From: Mycobacterium sp. PO1
GTDB lineage: Bacteria > Actinomycetota > Actinomycetes > Mycobacteriales > Mycobacteriaceae
Direction: 5' to 3'
Assembly: GCF_017312405.1 (NCBI RefSeq)
Contig: NZ_BLTG01000078.1
Coordinates: forward strand, 24,956 to 88,955
DNA: 64,000 bases
Shown: positions 20,668 through 28,275 of the stretch, in pieces
Numbering within the stretch: position 1 is the stretch's first letter
Layout: each line of letters starts with the position of its first letter
The notes under the pieces: generated by a model
The model's input: the letters and a program-made list of their open reading frames with translations, nothing else
What the model was told of the DNA's origin: nothing
Databases searched by the model: none
Position numbers and translations under genes: made by a program

Positions 20668-21341
20668 GTGCCCACGGTATCGCTGGTGCGGTCCACCCGC
20701 TGGTGAGCAGTCAGGAACAGGTGGTCGAACGTGGCGCGGGGCGGCAGGGTCTCCTCGTAGTCGAGGCCGGCGAAATCGACCAGCAACCGTTCGGCGAGCA
20801 TCCGCAGTTTCACGTTGGTCTCCTGCGAGCGCCACCGCAGCAGCTCGAACGCGGTGTCCGCATCGACCCGGTAGACCAGCATCAGCATCCCCTTGGCCTG
20901 TTCGATGACGGAGCGGTTCTCGGTGATCTCGTCGAGCGCCGCGCTGACCATCGCCTTGGCCATTGCCTCGTTGGGGGTGACGTCGACGTAGAAACCGTGG
21001 GTGCCGATCAACCGGCCGTCGGCATTGCGGAGCTGATCGCCGATGACGACCACCTCGTGCACATCGCCGCGGGTGTCGATGATGCGATGCCGCGTCGAGA
21101 ACGTCCGGTGCTCGCGGCGCATCTCCTCGAGGGTCGCCGCGACCTGCCGGTAGTCGTCGGGGTGCTTGTGCGAGAGCACCAGTTCGGTGGTCGGGGTCAC
21201 GGTCCCGGGCTGATAGCCGTGCAGGAGCTGAACCTCGTCGGACCACTCCCACCGTTCGTCGGCGAAGTGGAAGCGAAACCAACCCACCAGCTGGGGCGCG
21301 CCACCGGCGAGCGCCTGCTCCAGGGAGTCGTCACTGGTCAC
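20664..21341 (-). CDS. PAS and ANTAR domain-containing putative antitermination regulator
   Basis: 225 residues from GTG 21341. Residues 15-125 form a PAS fold (WEWSDEVQLLHGYQPG, HPDDYRQV, GTHGFYVDVTP); residues 130-195 are an ANTAR domain (RSVIEQAKGMLMLVYRVD, then AFELLRWRSQETNVKLR), a coiled RNA-binding module that prevents terminator formation. The PAS ligand is unknown. It overlaps pncA by 4 bases, an uncommon linkage of an RNA regulator with NAD salvage. Confidence 0.87.
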   Translation of the reverse strand: MTSDDSLEQALAGGAPQLVGWFRFHFADERWEWSDEVQLLHGYQPGTVTPTTELVLSHKHPDDYRQVAATLEEMRREHRTFSTRHRIIDTRGDVHEVVVIGDQLRNADGRLIGTHGFYVDVTPNEAMAKAMVSAALDEITENRSVIEQAKGMLMLVYRVDADTAFELLRWRSQETNVKLRMLAERLLVDFAGLDYEETLPPRATFDHLFLTAHQRVDRTSDTVGT

Positions 21342-21391
21342 AGCAGTAGATTAGCGTGACCGCCGGTTCCGTCCGGCGCGATCCGCAGGCC

Positions 21392-22780
21392 CTACTTGCT
21401 GGGCGGCCGAAGCACTTTCATCGCCATCTGCATCACCGGCGCGGGAACCCGGTCCTTCATCGTCAGCGCGGTGTCGGCGACACGGGTGCGCACCGGCGTG
21501 CCCCGGCCGAAGACGCGGTTGAGCGGACCGCCGGTGGGTTCGAGGTCGACGTGCAGCGGAGGCTTCCCGTCGGCCGCGCCGAGCGCCTTGGAGATGACGA
21601 TCCGCTGGATTTCGCTGGTGCCCTCGAAGATGGTGTACAGCTTGGCGTCGCGGTACCACTTCTCGACGGGGTGGTCGGAGATGTATCCCCAGCCGCCCAT
21701 GGTCTGGATGGCCCGTTCGGTGGTGCGCACCGCGAGCTCGCTGGCCGCCAGTTTCGACATCGATCCTTCGCCGCGCTCGAACGCCACACCGGTGGCGGCC
21801 ATCCACGACGCCCGCCAGGTCAGCAACCGCGCCGCATCCAGACTGGTGGCCAGGTCGGCGAGCGGGAACGCGATGCCCTGGTTGTCGATGATGGGCGCGC
21901 CGAACGCCTCACGCCGGTTGGCGTATTCCGTGACGTACTCCAACGCCGCCCGGGCGATGCCGAGAGCCTGCGCGGCGACCATGGGGCGGGTCTGCTCGAA
22001 CGTGCCCAGCGTTGCCGATCCCGACCGCTTGGGCCCGCCCTCGCGCACGCGGGCCAGCCGCCGCTCGAGTTTCTCCTGCCCGCCGAGCAGATGGTCGGCG
22101 GGCACGCGGACGCCGTTGAACTTCAGCTCGGCGGTGTGCGACGCCCGGCAGCCCAGCTTGTCGAGCTTGCGGACCATCTCCAGGCCCGGCAGACCGCCGG
22201 GGACGATGAACAGACCCTGCCCGCGGTGCCCGAGTTCCTCGTCGACGACGGCGTTGACCACGTGCACATTGGCGATGCCGCCGTTTCCGATCCACATCTT
22301 GTGTCCGTCGATGATCCAGTCCGCGTCGGGGCCCGAGCCGTCGCGGCGTGCCCTGGTGCGCAGGTTGCGCACGTCGCTGCCACCCTCGGGTTCGGAGATC
22401 GCCAGCGCGGCCAGCTTCAGGTCGCCGGGGGTGCCGAAACACTCCGGCGCCCACTGCAGCATCTGTTCGGGGGTGGCGGCCTGCCCGATGGCCGACAGCG
22501 CCAGCGCCGGCATCACCACCGCCAACCCGATTCCCGCGCAGCCCCAGAACAGTTCCTCCATGAACATCGGCAGCGACAGCCCGGTCGGGTCACCGATCAG
22601 GTCCCGGTAGAACAATGGACTGTAGAAGCCCTGCTCAGCGGCCTGTTCCAGGACCGGCCAGGGAAACTCCTGGCGCTGGTCGTACTCGGCGGCGACGGGG
22701 CGGATGACCTGTTCGGCGAACTCGTGGGTGCGGCGGGCCAGGTCGTGCTGGGCTGCTGTCGGGGTGATGTTGAACGTCAT
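21392..22780 (-). CDS. Acyl-CoA dehydrogenase
   Basis: 462 residues. FAD-binding and active-site elements are in place: ALAISEPEGGSDV, WIGNGGIANV, RREAFGAPI, IQTMGGWGY and the catalytic-base motif IFEGTSEIQR near residue 410. It oxidises an acyl-CoA to the 2-enoyl form, passing electrons to ETF; chain length is not predictable. The C-terminal extension after the family core (about 35 residues, ending RPPSK) is seen in several mycobacterial paralogs. GGTGGGG precedes the ATG. No partner gene is adjacent. Confidence 0.9.
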   Translation of the reverse strand: MTFNITPTAAQHDLARRTHEFAEQVIRPVAAEYDQRQEFPWPVLEQAAEQGFYSPLFYRDLIGDPTGLSLPMFMEELFWGCAGIGLAVVMPALALSAIGQAATPEQMLQWAPECFGTPGDLKLAALAISEPEGGSDVRNLRTRARRDGSGPDADWIIDGHKMWIGNGGIANVHVVNAVVDEELGHRGQGLFIVPGGLPGLEMVRKLDKLGCRASHTAELKFNGVRVPADHLLGGQEKLERRLARVREGGPKRSGSATLGTFEQTRPMVAAQALGIARAALEYVTEYANRREAFGAPIIDNQGIAFPLADLATSLDAARLLTWRASWMAATGVAFERGEGSMSKLAASELAVRTTERAIQTMGGWGYISDHPVEKWYRDAKLYTIFEGTSEIQRIVISKALGAADGKPPLHVDLEPTGGPLNRVFGRGTPVRTRVADTALTMKDRVPAPVMQMAMKVLRPPSK

Positions 22781-22890
22781 CGGTGCCCCACCGTCGCTGT
22801 CGTGAACATGCGCATCTCCCCACGTCGTTGTGCCTAACGTGGCAAGTACCCAAAGCCGGCGAAAAATTCACGGCGGGAAGGGCGTGGCGC

Positions 22891-23436
22891 ATGAAGTTTG
22901 CTGTGGGCGCCCTGCGGCAGCGTGACGGGATCACCTGCGGGCCGGCGGTCGCCGTGGTCGCCGGGGCGATGCTGGACGCTGAGTACGGTTCGATGCTGCG
23001 CGAGGCCGGCGTGGCCGATGCCTGGTTCGCCAGGGAACAGCAGCGCGTGCACGCCCAGGTGAACGCCGTGTGGCCGCGCCGTCTGGGTACCACGCCGGCG
23101 GGAATGGCACGTGCGCTCACCGAACGAGCCCGGGTGTGCGGGCTGCGCTACCGGTGGCGGTGCCGGCGAGGGCGATGCGACCGACTGGCCGATGTGCTCG
23201 CCGCGGTGGGCGAAGGCCGGCCGGTGGCGGTGCTCATCGGGCGCGTCGTCCCGCGGCACTGGGTGCTGCTGGTCGAGGTCAGTGGCGACGCGCTGCGGTG
23301 CTACGAGCCGTCCTCCGGGGCGACTCGGTCGGTGTCGGTGGACGCGCTGCGCCGCGGACGCCTGACCGGGCTCGGCTTTCCGCGGGCTTTCGCCTTCGTG
23401 CTGCCGTGCGGCGCGACGCGGGCTGTCACGGCCTGA
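22891..23436 (+). CDS. C39-like cysteine peptidase-fold protein
   Basis: 181 residues from ATG 22891, the first start with a purine-rich leader (GGGAAGGGCG). The order of motifs is that of C39-like (papain-fold) domains: C16 in GITCGPAV, H123 in PRHWVLLVEV, and an acidic residue in CYEPSSG (E139) where peptidases usually have Asp in a DP motif. No transmembrane ABC part and no signal peptide. It might be a bacteriocin-leader-type peptidase or an inactive relative. Its 3' end overlaps the convergent DUF222 remnant by 136 bases. Confidence 0.6.
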   Translation: MKFAVGALRQRDGITCGPAVAVVAGAMLDAEYGSMLREAGVADAWFAREQQRVHAQVNAVWPRRLGTTPAGMARALTERARVCGLRYRWRCRRGRCDRLADVLAAVGEGRPVAVLIGRVVPRHWVLLVEVSGDALRCYEPSSGATRSVSVDALRRGRLTGLGFPRAFAFVLPCGATRAVTA

Positions 23437-23777
23437 TCGCGCGGATCGGCGGAGCCCGCCGTGGCCTCGGCGATGCGCTTCTCCGCTTCACCGATCGAGA
23501 TGCGCAGCCGCCGCGCGAGCACTTCGGCCCAGGGAGCGCCGGCAAACTGCACCGGGGGCGGCCCGGTGACCAACCGCGCCAGCAGACGCCGCTGTAGCGC
23601 GGCCAGCCGACGTTCCATGGCGTCCAGGCGCAGCAGCAGCGCCCGCTGATCGGCCGGGCGCAGGGTGTGTACCGGCAGGTCGGTCAGGGCTTGGAAGGCG
23701 CTCAACGCGTCATCTGCGGCGTCGAGCACAGGGGTCACGGCGGTCGTTTCACGGACAAGCGGGCTGTTCGAACTCAT
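23301..23777 (-). pseudogene. Truncated DUF222/13E12-repeat-type protein
   Basis: The open frame gives 158 residues from ATG 23777. Residues 15-100 (DALSAFQALTDLPVHTLRPA, ALLLRLDAMERRLAALQRRL, EVLARRLRISIGEAEKRIAEA) match the N-terminus of DUF222/13E12 family proteins, which are normally 400-500 residues with a C-terminal HNH nuclease. Here the similarity stops and the rest is a basic tail overlapping the C39-like gene, so this is probably a remnant. A perfect SOS box covers the start codon. Confidence 0.65.
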
Positions 23778-23783
23778 GTTCGA
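23768..23783. promoter_or_regulatory. Mycobacterial SOS box (LexA operator)
   Basis: TCGAACTCATGTTCGA is a perfect TCGAAC-N4-GTTCGA palindrome, the published mycobacterial LexA consensus. It overlaps the ATG of the DUF222 remnant, the position reported for SOS boxes at 13E12-family genes in M. tuberculosis. The PPOX gene starts 42 bases away on the other strand and might also be affected. Confidence 0.85.
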
Positions 23784-23824
23784 CAGAGTACGGAGTCGGG
23801 CCGACAACTCGATACGCTGAACCG

Positions 23825-24280
23825 ATGGCCAGACGCATCGCGACCGCCGAGCCGGTTTCAGGGGCCGACCTGCTCGAGTTCATCCGACCGCGGCACCGCA
23901 TGGTGCTGACCACCCACCGCCGCGACGGGTCGCTGCAGAGCTCGCCGGTGACCGGTGGGGTGGACGGCGACGGGCGCCTGGTGATCGCCTCCTATCCGCA
24001 GCGGGCGAAGTCGGTCAACATCCGCCGCGACCCGCGCACGAGCGTCGTCGTGCTCTCCGACGACTTTGACGGGCCCTACGTCCAGGTCGACGGGGCCGGC
24101 GAAGTCCTGGACCTGCCCGAGGCGCTCGAACCGCTCGTCGACTACTTCCGGTCGGTTGCCGGTGAGCACTCCGACTGGGATGACTACCGCCGGGCGATGG
24201 TCGAGCAGGGCAAATGTCTGATCCGGATCACCCCGCGGCGCTGGGGCCCGGTCGCCACCGGCGGGTTCCCGCCCCGGTGA
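23825..24280 (+). CDS. PPOX-class F420-dependent oxidoreductase (Rv1155-like)
   Basis: 151 residues. The split-barrel signature QSSPVTGGVDGDGRLVIAS, then RAKSVNIRRDPRTSVVVLSD and the family-typical AGEHSDWDDYRRAM match the Rv1155 group of F420-binding proteins. These reduce or bind low-molecular substrates using F420H2; the specific role is unknown. ATG 23825 is preceded by CTGAACCG only. It lies upstream of the manT promoter and ends about 70 bases before the -35 box, so it is probably a separate unit. Confidence 0.82.
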   Translation: MARRIATAEPVSGADLLEFIRPRHRMVLTTHRRDGSLQSSPVTGGVDGDGRLVIASYPQRAKSVNIRRDPRTSVVVLSDDFDGPYVQVDGAGEVLDLPEALEPLVDYFRSVAGEHSDWDDYRRAMVEQGKCLIRITPRRWGPVATGGFPPR

Positions 24281-24347
24281 GACGCACTGCGCCGAGGTCG
24301 GCGGGGACGTCAACAGGTGACTGTGGTAGTCAGAGCTAGCGCACGCG

Positions 24348-24376
24348 TTGCGTCAGCTAGCACGTCAAACTATAGT
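24348..24376 (+). promoter_or_regulatory. SigA-like promoter of the MMP operon
   Basis: TTGCGT (24348-24353), 17 bases, TATAGT (24371-24376). The predicted start point is about 24383-24385, inside the adjacent palindrome. An imperfect inverted repeat bounded by GCTAGC copies (around 24335-24361) overlaps the -35 region and may be a second binding site. Confidence 0.55.
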
Positions 24377-24392
24377 CTGGACACATGTCCAG
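24377..24392. promoter_or_regulatory. Palindromic operator CTGGACACATGTCCAG upstream of manT
   Basis: Seven-base arms around CA, lying directly after the -10 box, so bound protein would block transcription. The inner 12-mer GGACACATGTCC occurs again, in reverse orientation, at 28264-28275 at the start of the TetR gene at the other end of the cluster. Confidence 0.7.
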
Positions 24393-24459
24393 GAGGGTTC
24401 GGATTCCTTGCTCCAATCGATTTGGCCTGCTCAGTGCGGCATTCCATCCGGATCCTCGC

Positions 24460-24507
24460 GCGTGAGCGCGGCGCGGGGTATGTGCGTGAGCGCTGCGCGG
24501 GGTATGT
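24460..24507 (+). repeat. Two tandem 24-base units in the manT leader
   Basis: Copies at 24460-24483 and 24484-24507 differ at one base. They end nine bases before the manT ATG, so they occupy the ribosome-binding region; a clear Shine-Dalgarno is absent. Confidence 0.8.
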
Positions 24508-24516
24508 GAGCTGACC

Positions 24517-25752
24517 ATGCGCATTGCGTTGCTGTCTTATCGGAGCAAGACCCATTGCGGTGGCCAGGGCGTCTACGTACGACACCTGAGCCGCGGCCTG
24601 GTCGAGCTCGGCCATGACGTGGAACTCTTCTCCGGGCAGCCGTACCCGGACGGTCTGGATCCGCGGGTGCGCCTGACCAAGGTGCCCAGCCTGGACCTCT
24701 ACCGCGAGCCCGACCCGTTCCGGATCCCTCGGCCCAGCGAGATCAAGACCAGCATCGACGTCCGCGAACTGCTGACCACGTGGACTGCGGGCTTCCCCGA
24801 ACCCAAGACGTTCAGCATGCGGGTGGCCCGGTTGCTCGCCGACCGGCGCGCCGACTTCGACGTCGTGCACGACAACCAGTGCCTGGGTACCGGTCTGTTG
24901 GCGATCGCCGAGGCCGGGCTGCCGGTGGTGGCCACCGTGCACCATCCGATCACCCGGGACCGGGTCCTCGACGTCGCCGCGGCGAAGTGGTGGCGCAAGC
25001 CGCTGGTCCGCCGGTGGTACGGCTTCGCCGAGATGCAGAAGGACGTAGCACGCCGGATTCCCGAGCTGGTCACTGTGTCGTCGACCTCGGCTGCCGACAT
25101 CGCCGAGGACTTCGCGGTCAGCCCCGACCAGCTGCATGTCGTACCGCTGGGAGTGGACACCGAGTTGTTCCAACCCGCGCCGAACCGGGTGCGCAACCGT
25201 GTCATCGCGATCGCCAGCGCCGACGTGCCGCTCAAAGGCGTGAGCCACCTGCTGCACGCCATCGCCCGGTTACGCATCGAGCGTGATCTCGAGCTGCAGC
25301 TGGTCGCCAAGCTCGAGCCCAACGGCCCGACCGAGAAGCTGATCGCCGAGTTGGGTATCTCCGACATCGTGCACAGTTCCAGCGGGTTGTCCGACGCCGA
25401 ACTGGCAGAGCTGCTGGCCTCCGCCGAGGTGGCGTGCATCCCGTCGCTGTACGAGGGCTTTTCGCTTCCCGCGGTGGAGGCGATGGCCAGCGGGACCCCG
25501 ATTGTCGCCAGCCGGGCCGGTGCGCTGCCCGAAGTGGTCGGACCCGACGGTGAATGTGCGCGGCTGGTCACTCCCGCCGACGTCGACGAGTTGACCAGGG
25601 TACTGGGCGAGTTGCTGGATTCGCCGCTGGAGCTGCGCAGGCTCGGAGACAACGGAAGGCGCCGTGCGCTGGACGTATTCAGTTGGGAATCGGTTGCCGC
25701 GCAGACTGTCTCGGTCTACGAGCGCGCCTGTCGGCGGGTCGCGGCATGCTGA
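24517..25752 (+). CDS. manT: GT4 glycosyltransferase, probable MMP alpha-(1->4)-mannosyltransferase ManT
   Basis: 411 residues with a GT-B fold: N-terminal glycine-rich GGQGVYVRHLSRGL, C-terminal donor site with SLYEGFSLPAVEAMASG (the EX7E motif of retaining GT4 enzymes). The four adjacent genes (GT4, two methyltransferases, an alpha/alpha-barrel protein) match the composition of the MMP cluster described in nontuberculous mycobacteria, in which ManT adds 4-linked mannose to 3-O-methylated mannosides. The cluster call is from gene content and memory, not alignment. The stop overlaps the next gene. Alternative: a lipid or glycan GT4 of another pathway. Confidence 0.7.
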   Translation: MRIALLSYRSKTHCGGQGVYVRHLSRGLVELGHDVELFSGQPYPDGLDPRVRLTKVPSLDLYREPDPFRIPRPSEIKTSIDVRELLTTWTAGFPEPKTFSMRVARLLADRRADFDVVHDNQCLGTGLLAIAEAGLPVVATVHHPITRDRVLDVAAAKWWRKPLVRRWYGFAEMQKDVARRIPELVTVSSTSAADIAEDFAVSPDQLHVVPLGVDTELFQPAPNRVRNRVIAIASADVPLKGVSHLLHAIARLRIERDLELQLVAKLEPNGPTEKLIAELGISDIVHSSSGLSDAELAELLASAEVACIPSLYEGFSLPAVEAMASGTPIVASRAGALPEVVGPDGECARLVTPADVDELTRVLGELLDSPLELRRLGDNGRRRALDVFSWESVAAQTVSVYERACRRVAAC

Positions 25753-26468
25753 CCGTGGACTTCGACCGGCTCGAGGTGGGGCCGGGCAGCAAGGTCATCG
25801 ACGTCGGGTGTGGTGCCGGCCGGCACACCTTCGAGGCATTCCGCCGTGGCGCCGACGTGATCGGCTTCGACCAGAACGTCGCCGATCTCAATGATGTCGA
25901 CGAGATCCTGCAGGCGATGAAAGCCGAGGGGGAGGCACCCGCTTCGGCCCGGGGCGAGGCCGTCAAAGGCGACGCGCTGGAGTTGCCGTACGACGACGCC
26001 ACCTTCGACTGCGTCATCGCCTCGGAGATCCTCGAGCATGTGCCCAATGATGACCGGGCGATCTCCGAACTGGTGCGGGTCCTCAGACCCGGTGGTGCGC
26101 TGGCGATCACGGTGCCGCGGTGGTTGCCGGAGCGGATCTGCTGGGCGCTCTCGGATGAATACCACGCCAACGAAGGCGGTCACATCCGCATCTACCGCGC
26201 CGACGAACTGCGCGACAAGGTGCTCGCACACGGCCTCGAACTGACTGCCACCCATCACGCTCATGCGCTGCACGCGCCGTACTGGTGGCTCAAATGCGCC
26301 GTCGGTACCGAGAAGTCGGATCATCCGGCGGTGACGGCGTATCACAAGCTGTTGGTGTGGGACATGATGAGCCGGCCGTGGCTCACCCGCACTGCCGAGG
26401 CCGCGCTCAACCCGTTGATCGGCAAGAGTGTGGCGCTCTACTTCAGGAAACCTCCGGCCGATGCCTGA
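25746..26468 (+). CDS. Class I SAM-dependent methyltransferase, probable MMP 3-O-methyltransferase
   Basis: 240 residues from ATG 25746, inside the end of manT. SAM site: VIDVGCGAGRHTFEAF (motif I), acidic FDQN (motif II), then DCVIASEILEHVPND and RPGGALAITVPRW. The post-SAM region is rich in His/Trp/Tyr (THHAHALHAPYWWLK), fitting sugar binding. In the MMP pathway one enzyme methylates O-3 of mannose and another caps O-1; I assign this one to O-3 because the convergent gene at 27512 belongs to the metal-dependent TylF-like type. That split is an inference. Confidence 0.65.
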   Translation: MLTVDFDRLEVGPGSKVIDVGCGAGRHTFEAFRRGADVIGFDQNVADLNDVDEILQAMKAEGEAPASARGEAVKGDALELPYDDATFDCVIASEILEHVPNDDRAISELVRVLRPGGALAITVPRWLPERICWALSDEYHANEGGHIRIYRADELRDKVLAHGLELTATHHAHALHAPYWWLKCAVGTEKSDHPAVTAYHKLLVWDMMSRPWLTRTAEAALNPLIGKSVALYFRKPPADA

Positions 26469-27525
26469 GATCCCCGGTGTGCCCGGGGCGTTCAGTCCCG
26501 ACCAGTGTTGCCAGACGGCGGAGTCCATCGCGGCGACGCAGGAGCCGTCCGGTGCCATCCCGTGGTCGCACGGCGGGCACACCGATCCGTGGGACCACAT
26601 CGAGAACGCGATGGCGCTGACCGTCGCGGGACTGCTCGAGCCGGCGCGGGCGGCCTTCGACTGGTCGTTGCGCACCCAGCGCGACGACGGCACCTGGCCC
26701 ATCCAGTTGCGCAACGGCGTCATCGAGGACGCCAACAGTGACAGCAACTTCTGCGCCTACATCGCCACCGGTGTGTGGCATCACGTGCTGGTCACCGGCG
26801 ACCGCCGGTTCGCCGAGACGATGTGGCCGGTTGTGGTCAAGGCGATCGACTTCGTCCTGAGCCTTCAGTCCGGCACCGGCGAGATCGCCTGGGCGGCAAG
26901 CCCGTCCGGTATCGCCGAGGAGGCCCTGCTCACCGGCTGCGCCAGCATCCATCACAGCATCCGGTGCGCCTTGGCGCTGGCCGACTATGTCGACGACCCG
27001 CAGCCCGAGTGGGAGGTCGCCGTCGGGCGGTTGGGTCACGCGATCGTCGAACACCCCGAAGCGTTCGTCGCCAAGGACCGCTGGTCGATGGAGTGGTACT
27101 ACCCGGTGTTGTGCGGCGCGCTGCGCGGGCCCCGGGCGCGCTCCCGGATCGACGAGCGGTGGGACGATTTCGTGGTTCCGGATCTGGGGATCCGGTGTGT
27201 GGACGACCGGCCGTGGGTGACCGGTGCCGAGACCTGTGAGCTGGTCATGGCATTGGACGCGATCGGCGACCGAGGACGCGCGCATGCGCAGTTCGCGGCC
27301 ATGCACCACCTCCGCGAGGAGGACGGTTCGTACTGGACCGGCCTGGTGTACGCCGACGGCAAACGCTGGCCGGTCGAACGCACCACCTGGACCGGTGCGG
27401 CGGTGATCCTCGCGGCGGATGCATTGTCCTGCGCGACGCCGGGCAGCGGCATCTTCCGCGGTCCCGATCTGCCGCGGGGTCTCGAGGGAGACTACGACTG
27501 CGAGTGCGTGATCAGCGAGCGCTGA
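26461..27525 (+). CDS. mmpH: (Alpha/alpha)-barrel protein, probable MMP endomannosidase MmpH
   Basis: 354 residues from ATG 26461, overlapping the methyltransferase stop. Repeated helical hairpins with aromatic-acidic turns (SGAIPWSHGGHTDPWDH, GTWPIQLRNG, GEIAWAASPSG, DGSYWTG) indicate an alpha/alpha barrel like those of six-hairpin glycosidases and terpene-cyclase-fold proteins; automated pipelines may call it prenyltransferase. It lacks the DXDD or QW motifs of squalene cyclases. In the MMP cluster the matching gene encodes an alpha-endomannosidase that cuts mature chains into new primers. The catalytic acids are probably among the D/E residues of these turns. Confidence 0.65.
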   Translation: MPEIPGVPGAFSPDQCCQTAESIAATQEPSGAIPWSHGGHTDPWDHIENAMALTVAGLLEPARAAFDWSLRTQRDDGTWPIQLRNGVIEDANSDSNFCAYIATGVWHHVLVTGDRRFAETMWPVVVKAIDFVLSLQSGTGEIAWAASPSGIAEEALLTGCASIHHSIRCALALADYVDDPQPEWEVAVGRLGHAIVEHPEAFVAKDRWSMEWYYPVLCGALRGPRARSRIDERWDDFVVPDLGIRCVDDRPWVTGAETCELVMALDAIGDRGRAHAQFAAMHHLREEDGSYWTGLVYADGKRWPVERTTWTGAAVILAADALSCATPGSGIFRGPDLPRGLEGDYDCECVISER

Positions 27526-28216
27526 CCTGCGCGCCGCCGAGCGTGCCCGGATCGCCCGTCGCGCGTTCGAGCACCCGCATCGAACCGGTCGCCGCGACTT
27601 CGCGGAACTCTGCGGTGTCCAGCGCGCGGCGGTAGATGTGGAAGGGCGCCTGCCCGCCGTCGGCGGGGTCGGGGAAGACGTCGTGGATGACCAGTGCCCC
27701 GCCGACCGACACCCACCGCGCCCAGCCGTCGAAGTCGCGGCGGGCCGCCTCTTCGGTGTGGCCACCGTCGATGAACAAGAGCCGCAACGGGGTTCGCCAA
27801 CCGCGGGCGACCACCGGCGAGCGTCCCACGATCGCCACCACGTGGTCGTCGAGGCCCGCGGCGTCGAGGGTGTGGCGCAGCGTCGGCAGGGTGTCGAACA
27901 GGCCGGTGACCGGGTCGACCATCGAGGAGTCGTGGTACTCCCAGCCGGCCTGGTGTTCCTCGGAGCCGTGGTGATGGTCGACGGTGTACAGCAGCCCACC
28001 GGTCTGCTGGGCGGCGGCGCCGAGCATGACGGTGGACTTGCCGCAGTACGTCCCGATCTCCACCGCGACGCCGTCGCCCAGGTAGTGCAGCGCGGTGTCG
28101 TAGAGGGCGCGGCCCTCATCAGCGGGCATGAAACCCGTGACGCGTTCGGCGAGTTCGAACAGCTCGGCGGCGGCCGGGGGTAGTGCGGTGTCGGGGTGCG
28201 CCGTCGTATCGCTCAT
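27512..28216 (-). CDS. TylF/methyltransferase-24-type SAM methyltransferase, probable MMP 1-O-methyltransferase MeT1
   Basis: 234 residues. Motif I is VAVEIGTYCGKSTVMLGAA; the metal-binding acids are in LLFIDGGHTEE and VIHDVFPD, as in metal-dependent sugar O-methyltransferases of the TylF/CmcI type. It converges on mmpH with a 14-base overlap and is divergent from the TetR gene, with the shared operator in between. MeT1 caps O-1 of a dimethylated mannobiose early in MMP synthesis. The identification depends on cluster context. Confidence 0.65.
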   Translation of the reverse strand: MSDTTAHPDTALPPAAAELFELAERVTGFMPADEGRALYDTALHYLGDGVAVEIGTYCGKSTVMLGAAAQQTGGLLYTVDHHHGSEEHQAGWEYHDSSMVDPVTGLFDTLPTLRHTLDAAGLDDHVVAIVGRSPVVARGWRTPLRLLFIDGGHTEEAARRDFDGWARWVSVGGALVIHDVFPDPADGGQAPFHIYRRALDTAEFREVAATGSMRVLERATGDPGTLGGAQVSAR

Positions 28217-28263
28217 GGCGCCCAACTTACCGTTGCTGGTCACAGGTCGTTGTAGTAGCGTCC

Positions 28264-28275
28264 GGACATGTGTCC
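28264..28275. promoter_or_regulatory. Palindromic operator in the methyltransferase-tetR divergent region
   Basis: GGACATGTGTCC is the exact reverse complement of the manT operator core at 24379-24390; with flanking bases the arms are CGGACA/TGTCCG. It overlaps the GTG start of the TetR gene and lies 48 bases upstream of the 27512 methyltransferase start. Confidence 0.7.

Noticed and set aside
20668..21282. Upstream extension of the pncA frame (393 codons)
   Set aside because: It runs inside the PAS-ANTAR gene in another frame; PncA starts with a family-typical N-terminus at GTG 20667.
24460..24507. CRISPR array
   Set aside because: Only two adjacent units without spacers; no cas genes in the window.
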